From the NCBI GenBank assembly GCA_014800245.1, contig JAAVGM010000028.1:1-43752 (forward strand): a stretch of DNA of 43,752 bases, written 5' to 3'. This DNA is from Bacteroidales bacterium (GTDB taxonomy: Bacteria > Bacteroidota > Bacteroidia > Bacteroidales > Muribaculaceae). Positions 36,222-43,350 of this stretch are shown here, in pieces. The position numbers were made by a program, and so were the translations under genes. Every line of letters begins with the position of its first letter. The stretch's first letter is position 1. Under the pieces are notes generated by a model. The model saw only the letters and a list, made by a program, of their open reading frames with translations, did no database searches and was not told where the DNA came from.

Positions 36222-37793
36222 ATGACACCTGCAAAATTATATATCTGGATCATATCAATCGGCTTTGTAATCTTAGCCGGGGTAATGCTTTTCATGCCGA
36301 GGAGTGTATATTCCAATCTTGAAAAACGAGATCTGAAGGAATTTCCTGAATACAGCAGCGAAAAACTAAAGAACGGTACATTTGCCCAGGAGCTGTCGGG
36401 ATGGTTCAGCGATACGGAACCTTACCGCGACGAGTTTATGTCGGCAAGCATGAAGGTGCGCGATCTGATACGCTATTCATTTGGCGACGAAGAAGAAGCT
36501 GTCTCCTTTCATGCCGTGGATAGTCAGCAAGCCGACGTTCCCGCCACTCCTCCTCCCGGCGCAGATGCCGCCCAATTGGAGGAATACGAAAATCATATCA
36601 ATGCAGATGAGAATGCCAAGATCGGCAGCTCGGGCATAATCATCGTCGGATCCGGCAAAAATGTCAGGGCTCTGAATGCCTTCGGAGGTTCGGCCTCCGG
36701 CGGCGGAGAATTCGCGGCTGCTGTGAGCCGATATAAGAAAGAGATGCCGGATGTCAACGTATATGCAATGGTTATCCCTTTGTCGTCGGAATTTTATACT
36801 CCCGATAAGGCAAAGAGTGTGACACGTCCGCAGCAGCCCTTCATTAAGAACATTTATTCAAAACTTGAGAATGGGGCAAGGGGGGTGAATGCATACAATG
36901 CTCTTGCCGACCATGTGGAAGAAGATATCTATCTTCGCACCGACCATCACTGGGCTCCTCTTGGGGCATTTTATGCTGCTCAGGAGTTTGCAAAGACAGC
37001 CGGAGTCCCTTTCAAACCATTAACCTCCTATACAAAAAATGTGATTCATGGTTTTGTTGGGTCGATGTATGGCTATTCCAATGATATAGCAGTGAAGAAC
37101 GCTCCGGAGGATTTTGTGTATTACACACCCAATGGGATCGACTACACCACCACCTATTGGATTTATGATGTGAATAAAGACTATCGTGTAACACGGGAAA
37201 GAAAACCCTTCGACGGGCAGTATTTCGCTAAGTTCCATGATGGAAGCAGCGCGGCTTATTCCACATTCATGGGGGGCGATCAGAAGTTGACAAGGGTCAA
37301 GACCGGTGCAAATCCCGGAAGACGACTGATGGTGATAAAGGATAGCTATGGAAATGCTTTGCCCGGCTATCTCTTCTATTCTTTCGATGAGATTCATATC
37401 GTGGATTTCCGTTATTTCACTCGAAATATGAAGAAATATGTAAGGGATAATAAGATCACGGATATAGTGTTCTGTGTAAATGTCTTCAACGCATATTCAT
37501 CAAGCGCGGCAAAGAAAATCACTGCCTTCCTGAATCAGGGCGACGGATCAATGGCTGCACCTTCTTCAGAAAATAAGACATCTGCGGAAAATAAGGTATC
37601 TTCTGAAGATAGAAAGACAGAAGAGGGAAAATCCAGAAAGGGGAACGATTCGGATAATAAACCCGAAGAGCAGAGAAAAGAACAGGTAAAGAAACCGGAG
37701 CAGCCTAAAACCGAGCCTGTGCCTGAATCTCCGGCCAAGATAGAGGAGCCGGTGAAGGCAGAGCCTGTATCTTCTCCGGAGAATGAGGAGTAA
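36222..37793 (+). CDS. DHHW/AlgJ-like SGNH-type acetyltransferase partner with charged C-terminal tail
   Basis: A 523-residue protein with one N-terminal membrane helix (about 5-25) and a periplasmic SGNH-like domain. The DHHW signature 'LRTDHHWAPLGAFYAA' (D241-H242-H243-W244) and the serine loop 'VIKDSYGNALPGY' (S375) supply the expected catalytic triad. This family pairs with MBOAT proteins and places the acetyl group on the glycan. After about residue 440 comes a low-complexity tail of ~80 residues rich in K, E, P and S ('KKPEQPKTEPVPESPAK'), which is unusual. Its TAA directly abuts the ATG of the next gene, so translation is probably coupled. Confidence 0.88.
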   Translation: MTPAKLYIWIISIGFVILAGVMLFMPRSVYSNLEKRDLKEFPEYSSEKLKNGTFAQELSGWFSDTEPYRDEFMSASMKVRDLIRYSFGDEEEAVSFHAVDSQQADVPATPPPGADAAQLEEYENHINADENAKIGSSGIIIVGSGKNVRALNAFGGSASGGGEFAAAVSRYKKEMPDVNVYAMVIPLSSEFYTPDKAKSVTRPQQPFIKNIYSKLENGARGVNAYNALADHVEEDIYLRTDHHWAPLGAFYAAQEFAKTAGVPFKPLTSYTKNVIHGFVGSMYGYSNDIAVKNAPEDFVYYTPNGIDYTTTYWIYDVNKDYRVTRERKPFDGQYFAKFHDGSSAAYSTFMGGDQKLTRVKTGANPGRRLMVIKDSYGNALPGYLFYSFDEIHIVDFRYFTRNMKKYVRDNKITDIVFCVNVFNAYSSSAAKKITAFLNQGDGSMAAPSSENKTSAENKVSSEDRKTEEGKSRKGNDSDNKPEEQRKEQVKKPEQPKTEPVPESPAKIEEPVKAEPVSSPENEE

Positions 37794-38777
37794 ATGAAGA
37801 GGATAGGGCTGAAGTATATCTCTTCCACCGGGAAGAATTTCCCTGCCATTAATGGGGGGAAATGGAATATCGCTTCTAATTTCCAAGGCGATTTCAATAA
37901 AATCCTTTCAGAAGCCGGCATTGAGGCGGATGATTTTGAGAGCATCAGTTTCTTTATGAGATATGTAGAGGAAGGGATGCTTCTCAGTGCTGTTCGCCGT
38001 CAGAATGTCCGGACAGAAACGGGTCGTCATTATGAAAGCCTGTGGATGTTTGTGCCCACGGATATCTCCATAGCTAAGGAAGAGATAGCCTTAGCTGCCT
38101 CGGAATTAGCAGGAATCTATGGATGTCCCGACGCCTTGACAAGTATGGAGGGTCTGGAGGATATCTTGCCCGACATATTCAGGAAGGAATTTGAATCCGA
38201 TGATCTGCCCGCAGCTCCTATTCCGAAGATGACAGGTTCGAGAGTGGGGTATATCCCGTATGATAATCTTGCTGAATTTGAGGTTATTTTATCGGCGGGA
38301 TATAGTCAGCAATATTCAAATTTCGGTTTGATTCTGATCACAGATTATGGCGTGAGGGTAGAGGCTTCCTTTCCGAGGGTGTTCTTGCCCGAACTTATGC
38401 TGTTTCAGCAATTGGAGCGACAAAAGGATATTCCCGAACCTGATTCTCAAGAGGACGCTGATTCTCAGGAGGAACCTGACTCTCAGGAGGAACAGGCGGA
38501 GTCGGAAGATCATGAGGAGCAGAGTGATCCGGAAGTGGAAGCCGGGCAGAACGACTCGGATGTGCAGCCGGAACCGAACGAGACGGATGGATCTGATAAG
38601 CTTACAGAGCCGGAAGGGGAGGAAATCAAGGAGGAAGAGAATCCGGAAAAGGAGATGGAACAGCCGACTGTGATAGTTAAAGAAATAACAGTCGTTCCGG
38701 CGTTGTATAAGCGGGGATTAGCTGTTTCCATTATTCTCAATCTCATATTAATTATAATTTTATTGATACTGATATGA
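37794..38777 (+). CDS. Unrecognised acidic, tail-anchored protein of the MBOAT operon
   Basis: I do not recognise this 327-residue protein. Residues 1-208 look like a folded alpha/beta domain ('FESISFFMRYVEEGMLLSAV', 'YESLWMFVPTDISIAKEEI', 'FGLILITDYGVRVEASFPR'). Residues ~210-300 are an extremely acidic linker (D/E/S/Q/P) with three 6-residue repeats, DSQEDA/DSQEEP/DSQEEQ. The final ~20 residues are a hydrophobic helix ('SIILNLILIIILLILI') with nothing after it. There is no signal peptide, so it should be tail-anchored with the domain in the cytoplasm. It starts immediately after the DHHW stop and its last bases overlap the next ATG (ATGA), so it belongs firmly to this operon. A regulatory or scaffolding role is possible but unproven. 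Confidence 0.8.
   Translation: MKRIGLKYISSTGKNFPAINGGKWNIASNFQGDFNKILSEAGIEADDFESISFFMRYVEEGMLLSAVRRQNVRTETGRHYESLWMFVPTDISIAKEEIALAASELAGIYGCPDALTSMEGLEDILPDIFRKEFESDDLPAAPIPKMTGSRVGYIPYDNLAEFEVILSAGYSQQYSNFGLILITDYGVRVEASFPRVFLPELMLFQQLERQKDIPEPDSQEDADSQEEPDSQEEQAESEDHEEQSDPEVEAGQNDSDVQPEPNETDGSDKLTEPEGEEIKEEENPEKEMEQPTVIVKEITVVPALYKRGLAVSIILNLILIIILLILI
38442..38495 (+). repeat. Three in-frame 18-bp repeats in the acidic linker
   Basis: Units 38442-38459, 38460-38477 and 38478-38495 encode DSQEDA, DSQEEP and DSQEEQ (residues 217-234). The units are near-identical at the DNA level (GATTCTCAGGAGGAA core), consistent with recent slippage-type expansion. Confidence 0.85.
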
Positions 38778-39853
38778 AACCATTCACCTTCGATAGATTT
38801 GTTCGATTGCTGATCACGCTTGCATTGTTGGCCGGTGTAATCTGGCTTCTTGGGATTCTAAAGAATGTGCTCCTTCCATTCTGTCTTGCGTGTCTGTTGG
38901 CATATATAATGGAACCCTTTGTGGAATTCAATCAGAAAATATTCCGATTAAAAAAACGAGGGATAGCCGTAGCGATCACTATCATAGATGTTACAGCCAT
39001 TATTGCTGCTTTATCCTATTTCCTTTCTCCGATAGTAGCCGGGGAAATTCATGAGTTAGGCACAATGATCGACCATTATCAAGCCCGTAATGTGAAGATA
39101 CCAATGTTGCCCGAAAGCCTGACAGACAGATTTGAGCGCAGTTTCGATTTGCGAGGGATTGTGGCAGATATAGAAAGCGGGAAATGGGACACATGGCTCG
39201 ATAAAGGAGAAACGTTGGTGACAGGTTCAATTGATTTTCTGATGCATTCCCTGGAATGGCTGCTCACGTTTGTATATTTGATATTCATTCTTATAGATTA
39301 TCATAAGCTCGGCTCGGGATTCCGTTTGCTCGTGCCCGATAAATACAAGCCGGTTGTTTTCAGACTGGCCTACGATATCAAGGTCAGCATGAACGAATAT
39401 TTCAGGAGTCAGCTGTTGATAGCCTCGTGTGCGGCAGTGTTCTATTGTATCGGATTTTCGATAGTTGGGCTTCCTATGGCAATATTGATGGGGATATTGG
39501 TAGGTATCCTTTATATGATACCCTATTTCCAATATATCACCGTAATTCCGGTTGCGATAATATGCTTCATCACCTCCCTTGACGGGGCCGCAGATTTCTG
39601 GAGCATGTTGGGAGAATGCGGTTTGGTGTATTTGGTGTCGCAGTCGATATGCGATTATATCCTCACTCCCAAAATAATGGGAAAATCAATGGGGTTGAAT
39701 CCGGCTGTGATTCTTCTTTCCCTCTCTATATGGGGAACACTTTTGGGAATCCTCGGCATGGTCATAGCCCTTCCGCTCACAACACTCCTTACGTCATACT
39801 ATAAGAAAATAGTGATAGATCACAAGCCGATTTGGGCAGAGACCGAAAAATAA
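38774..39853 (+). CDS. AI-2E / PerM-family membrane protein
   Basis: A 359-residue inner-membrane protein with about eight hydrophobic segments. It has the family arrangement: an N-terminal helix pair ('FCLACLLAYIMEPFVEF'), a soluble central portion (about 85-150), 'LVPDKYKPVVFRLAYDIKVSMNEYFRSQLLIA', and the C-terminal 'LTPKIMGKSMGLNPAVILLSLSIWGTLLGILGMVIALPLTTLL'. Members range from suspected AI-2 exporters to Na+/H+ antiporters and permeases, so the substrate is uncertain. Its ATG overlaps the stop of the preceding gene by ATGA, making it the fourth gene of the MBOAT operon. A transport or accessory role in the same envelope process is an inference from coupling only. Confidence 0.88.
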   Translation: MKPFTFDRFVRLLITLALLAGVIWLLGILKNVLLPFCLACLLAYIMEPFVEFNQKIFRLKKRGIAVAITIIDVTAIIAALSYFLSPIVAGEIHELGTMIDHYQARNVKIPMLPESLTDRFERSFDLRGIVADIESGKWDTWLDKGETLVTGSIDFLMHSLEWLLTFVYLIFILIDYHKLGSGFRLLVPDKYKPVVFRLAYDIKVSMNEYFRSQLLIASCAAVFYCIGFSIVGLPMAILMGILVGILYMIPYFQYITVIPVAIICFITSLDGAADFWSMLGECGLVYLVSQSICDYILTPKIMGKSMGLNPAVILLSLSIWGTLLGILGMVIALPLTTLLTSYYKKIVIDHKPIWAETEK

Positions 39854-39914
39854 TGACATATCGTTCACTAAAGGGATAAAATATGTGATTAAATTTAAAA
39901 TTTTTGAATATTTT

Positions 39915-39945
39915 TTTGATATATGCGATTGAAATGTTATTTTTG
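39915..39945 (+). promoter_or_regulatory. Promoter of the M6 peptidase gene (TTTG-19-TATTTTTG)
   Basis: TTTG at 39915-39918 and TATTTTTG at 39938-39945 are 19 bases apart. The -7 box lies inside an ATGTTA...TAACAT dyad (39935-39940 with 39947-39952), which could be an operator. The leader would be about 25 bases. Confidence 0.7.
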
Positions 39946-39974
39946 CTAACATAAATGATAACATTCCAATCATC

Positions 39975-42023
39975 ATGAATCTAAAAAGAATATTAATATC
40001 AGCCTTATTGTCGGCTTCCTTTTTAGGGGCGATGGCTGTTCCTGCTCGTCCGGGGATAAGAACCTTCCGACAGAGCGACGGCACAGAGATCTGTGTGAAA
40101 CTAATAGGAGATGAGCATTTCCATACATACGTCACAACAGACGGATTGACTGTAGCAAGAGGGAATGACGGTGATTTTTATTATCAGACTGCTGTTGGCC
40201 TGACTTCCATTAAAGCCCACAATCCCGAATTGAGAAAAGTTGCCGAAGTCGATTTCATCAAGCAGCAGATGAATGAAATGAATCTTCAGGCGATGGTGAA
40301 ATCGCGTCAGACATCTATCACGAAGAGAAAAGCACAGTCTGTTAAGACACGTGCAGGATCTGCAACACAGGTTCCTACCATGGGATCGCCGCGTATTCCG
40401 ATTCTTTTAGTGGAATATAAGGATAAAAAATTCAAGGATAGAAATCCTCTCTCCACATTCAATGATTTCTTTGCCAATGGCGAGACTTGTGCCGCTCAGT
40501 ATTTTGCCGATCAGAGCAATGGAAAATTCACGCCTGAATTTGACGTGTATGGTCCCTATACATTGAGTGAGAATCGTGAGGTCTATGGAGGGAACGATGG
40601 CTGGGGCAATGACAAAGCTCTTGGAAGGATGGTCGCAGAAACGGCCTTAGGTCTGAATTCGGAAATTGATTATTCCCTCTATGATAATGACGGAGATGGA
40701 GAATGCGATGTTCTCATCGTTCTTTATGCCGGCGACGGGGAGGCTTCCTCTAACGATTTGGATGCTGAAAATTCAGTCTGGCCATGCCAATGGAATCTTT
40801 CGGCATCAGATTATAAGGAAGCGTTGAATCTTGACGGGACTAAGATTGATAAGTTTGCATGCTTTAATGAGCTGAATGGTCGTCATCCCTCACAGATAGA
40901 TGGAATCGGCACATTCTGCCATGAGTTTTCACATTGTCTCGGGTTGCCGGATTTCTATGACACCAACTATAGATATTTCGGTATGGGCCCTTGGTCGCTG
41001 ATGGACAGCGGTTCCTACAACAACGATACTTATACGCCTATCGGCTATTCAGCTTATGAAAAGGAATTCATGGGATGGATCGAGATTGAGGAGGGAGCTG
41101 AAAACACCTATTATACTCTTCCCGTGTTCAATCAGAAGAATTTGGCAACTGATAAAGCGGTGAAACTTTCAAATCCCCTGGATGAGAATGAATATTTTAT
41201 TCTTGAAAACAGAGCGTGTCAGGGTTGGGATGAATATTTGAGCACCGAGGGGTTGTTCATTTATCATGTAACCTATAATCCCGGGGCATGGGAAATGAAT
41301 ACGGTGAATATTTTTGAGACTCAGCGTATGACTCCGGTTCCTGCTGACGATCGACTAAAGATGTATAAAGTGACATATGATGGTTATAACTATTCCTATG
41401 AAGTGGATGAGTCTGACCTTTTAGGAGACCTCTGGCCTTACAATGGGAATAATTCCTTCACACGAACCTCTTCGCCTTCTCAGAAACTTAATATCGGAGG
41501 TGGTTTCCTTGATAAACCTGTGACAGACATCGTGATCAACGATGACGGAACAGCCTCCTTCTGGGTGATGAAATTGGAGGTGTCTCCTCTTCCTGCTCCC
41601 GCATTAAAAGATCCTCTATTGCTTTCTTCGCAGTCGGCAGTGATAAGCTGGAACAGTGGATTGGAACGTCAGGCCACATTTACTTGTGAATTGACGGAAA
41701 AGGGAGATGAGGATAAGGTGACTACAATTGAAGGGATCGAGGGAAACACATATACCTTGACAGATCTTACTCCGGGCGGTCTATATGAATATCGCATCAA
41801 GGCTATCCCATTGGATAAGCAGAAATATACTGAAAGCGGATGGTCGGCTTCCAAGACAATTGATCTCAGCTCAATGAATGGCGACAACAGCGGCATTGAG
41901 AGTATAGATGCGGATGTTGAAGCTGAATATTTCACGCTCCAGGGTGTGAAGATTGCGAAGCCCCAAGTGCCGGGTGTATATATTGTGAAGAAAGGATCGA
42001 AAAGCTTTAAGATGGCTATGTAA
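39975..42023 (+). CDS. Secreted M6-family metalloprotease with fibronectin III-like domain
   Basis: A 682-residue exported zinc peptidase of the M6 (immune inhibitor A-like) family. It has a signal peptide (about 1-22) and a propeptide to about residue 130. The catalytic motif is 'HEFSHCLGLPD' (H316, E317, H320 and D326, the HExxHxxGxxD form), followed by the 'GPWSLMDSGSYN' Met-turn. A DxDxDG calcium loop ('YDNDGDGECDV') precedes it. A fibronectin III-like domain lies at about 540-635, and the tail 'YFTLQGVKIAKPQVPGVYIVKKG' closes the protein. M6 enzymes degrade extracellular proteins; the target is unknown. It is a monocistronic gene with its own consensus promoter and a terminator downstream. 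Confidence 0.94.
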   Translation: MNLKRILISALLSASFLGAMAVPARPGIRTFRQSDGTEICVKLIGDEHFHTYVTTDGLTVARGNDGDFYYQTAVGLTSIKAHNPELRKVAEVDFIKQQMNEMNLQAMVKSRQTSITKRKAQSVKTRAGSATQVPTMGSPRIPILLVEYKDKKFKDRNPLSTFNDFFANGETCAAQYFADQSNGKFTPEFDVYGPYTLSENREVYGGNDGWGNDKALGRMVAETALGLNSEIDYSLYDNDGDGECDVLIVLYAGDGEASSNDLDAENSVWPCQWNLSASDYKEALNLDGTKIDKFACFNELNGRHPSQIDGIGTFCHEFSHCLGLPDFYDTNYRYFGMGPWSLMDSGSYNNDTYTPIGYSAYEKEFMGWIEIEEGAENTYYTLPVFNQKNLATDKAVKLSNPLDENEYFILENRACQGWDEYLSTEGLFIYHVTYNPGAWEMNTVNIFETQRMTPVPADDRLKMYKVTYDGYNYSYEVDESDLLGDLWPYNGNNSFTRTSSPSQKLNIGGGFLDKPVTDIVINDDGTASFWVMKLEVSPLPAPALKDPLLLSSQSAVISWNSGLERQATFTCELTEKGDEDKVTTIEGIEGNTYTLTDLTPGGLYEYRIKAIPLDKQKYTESGWSASKTIDLSSMNGDNSGIESIDADVEAEYFTLQGVKIAKPQVPGVYIVKKGSKSFKMAM

Positions 42024-42077
42024 GACAGGCGCTTGCGCGTGGCAGGATTTCGCGCTTCCGCGATCAAAACGGTATAA

Positions 42078-42113
42078 AAAATCGGGATCAGCTCAGGCTG
42101 ACCCCGATTTTAA
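42078..42113. terminator. Terminator between M6 peptidase and GNAT genes
   Basis: AAAATCGGGATCAGC (42078-42092) pairs with 42097-42111 with one mismatch around a 4-base loop. T- and A-runs flank both sides, so it can act for both convergent genes. Confidence 0.85.
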
Positions 42114-42122
42114 TTTATGTGA

Positions 42123-42659
42123 TTATAGGGCATGGAAATCTTCTTTAGTCATTATGTAGAAATGCTCTGTCCGTTTATCTCCCAATGGAGATGTAATGTC
42201 TTTGTTGGTGTGATGGTATCTGAATCCGCTTTTTTCGCAGACACGTTTTGACTTGACGTTGCCATCATAGTATCCACACCATACTGTAATAAGGCTCAAC
42301 TCATTAAAACACCGTGAGAGCAACGCTTTTACCGCTTCAGGAATCAGTCCTTGTCCCCAATAGGGTTTACCAATCCAGTAGCCAATTTCAGCTTCGCCGC
42401 TTTTCATTTCAGCGGAAGGAAGACCATTGGAGAACATGATTCCGCAACTGCCAATAGGCTCATTTGTCTCTTTAAGAACAACAGCATAAGTCTCAGGCGC
42501 AGCAAATACTGTCCGGATTATTTCCAGACTATTTTCCACCGAAGTATGGGATGGCCACCCTGCAATCGGGCCCACGTCGGGATCTTGTGCGTATTTGAAA
42601 AGATATTCAGCATCATCTTCTCGCCAAGGTCTGAGTATCAAACGAGAGGTTTCTATCAT
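42123..42659 (-). CDS. GNAT-family N-acetyltransferase, RimJ/RimL-like
   Basis: A 178-residue cytoplasmic acetyltransferase. It opens with 'IETSRLILRPWREDDAEYLF', the typical RimJ/RimL start, and has the acetyl-CoA loop 'IGKPYWGQGLIPEAVKALLSRCF' followed by 'NVKSKRVCEKSGFRYHH'. The length is normal. The substrate could be a ribosomal protein N-terminus or a small amine and cannot be told from the sequence. It is a single gene, divergent from the truncated DUF1016 gene. Confidence 0.9.
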   Translation of the reverse strand: MIETSRLILRPWREDDAEYLFKYAQDPDVGPIAGWPSHTSVENSLEIIRTVFAAPETYAVVLKETNEPIGSCGIMFSNGLPSAEMKSGEAEIGYWIGKPYWGQGLIPEAVKALLSRCFNELSLITVWCGYYDGNVKSKRVCEKSGFRYHHTNKDITSPLGDKRTEHFYIMTKEDFHAL

Positions 42660-42721
42660 ACGAGAATCATTTTCAAATTATTTTTCAATATGTCGTGGAC
42701 TGACGTTGGTCAATCTGAATG

Positions 42722-42729
42722 CAAATTTA
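42722..42729 (-). promoter_or_regulatory. Possible -7 box of the GNAT gene (TAAATTTG)
   Basis: The minus strand reads TAAATTTGC at 42729-42722, about 62 bases before the GNAT start codon. The -33 element is unclear. Confidence 0.35.
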
Positions 42730-42772
42730 GTCATAATATTTGGGATTCAGGATGTTATTGGCAAAATTTTAT

Positions 42773-42780
42773 TAATTTTG
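42773..42780 (+). promoter_or_regulatory. Possible -7 box of the DUF1016 gene (TAATTTTG)
   Basis: TAATTTTG ends 4 bases before the ATG at 42785, so a transcript from it would be leaderless or nearly so. No -33 TTTG lies at the usual distance. Confidence 0.35.
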
Positions 42781-42784
42781 TATT

Positions 42785-43294
42785 ATGAAAGCTGAAATAG
42801 ATACAAGTAATCTTCCGGATGGTTACGCTGAATGGCGTAGTAAAATAGAGAATCTCATTGAGAAAGCAAAACTCAATGCGGCTATCCATGTGAATACCGA
42901 CATGCTTTCATTATATTGGAGCATCGGTAATGACATTATCCGAAAGAAAAAAGAGCGTGGCTGGGGATCGCAAGTAATCGAACAGCTATCCGTGGATTTA
43001 ACACGCAAATTTCCTGAAGATAAGGGCTACTCAGTGAGGAACCTGCACTATATGAGACGGTTCGCCGAGAATTATCCTAATTTTCCAATTCTGCAAGTGT
43101 CACTTGCAGAATTTAAGGATCTGCCAATTTCGCAAGCGGCACTTGCAAAATTGGCGGACGGGAAGGATTATGTAGACATTCCACTGACAACCATAAGCTG
43201 GTATCACCACATTTCCCTCCTCCCCAAAATCAAGAGCGACGCAGAACGTGCTTTCTACATACTTGAAACGACACGCAACGGGATTAGAAGCTGA
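42785..43294 (+). pseudogene. Truncated DUF1016 (YhcG-like) protein lacking its PDDEXK nuclease half
   Basis: The 169-residue product is the N-terminal DUF1016 domain ('WRSKIENLIEKAKLNAAIHVNTDMLSLYWSIGNDI', 'RKFPEDKGYSVRNLHYMRRFAENYP', 'TTISWYHHISLLPKIKS'). Full YhcG-type proteins are about 330-380 residues and continue with a PDDEXK nuclease domain. Here the frame ends at 'ILETTRNGIRS' exactly where the family continues with an 'RNGWSR'-like segment. I find no continuation in any frame before the next gene, so the rest was deleted rather than frame-shifted. Family members are associated with nuclease or defence roles. Residues 100-125 are two palindromic tandem repeats. A short functional variant cannot be excluded. 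Confidence 0.75.
43082..43159 (+). repeat. Two in-frame 39-bp repeats, each a palindrome
   Basis: Units 43082-43120 and 43121-43159 encode FPILQVSLAEFKD and LPISQAALAKLAD. They share 28 of 39 bases. The first contains a perfect palindrome, AATTCTGCAAGTG (43087-43099) with its complement at 43101-43113. The second contains CCAATTTCGCAAG (43124-43136) pairing with 43142-43154 with one mismatch. The palindromes are retained although the units have diverged. Confidence 0.88.
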
Positions 43295-43350
43295 ATTGAG
43301 CCAATGCTCCGATTCGGCGAGCCCATTTTCCTGTCTGTTTGATAATCGTT

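Noticed and set aside
43082..43159. CRISPR-like reading of the palindromic repeats
   Set aside because: There are only two units, they are contiguous without spacers, and they keep the coding frame.
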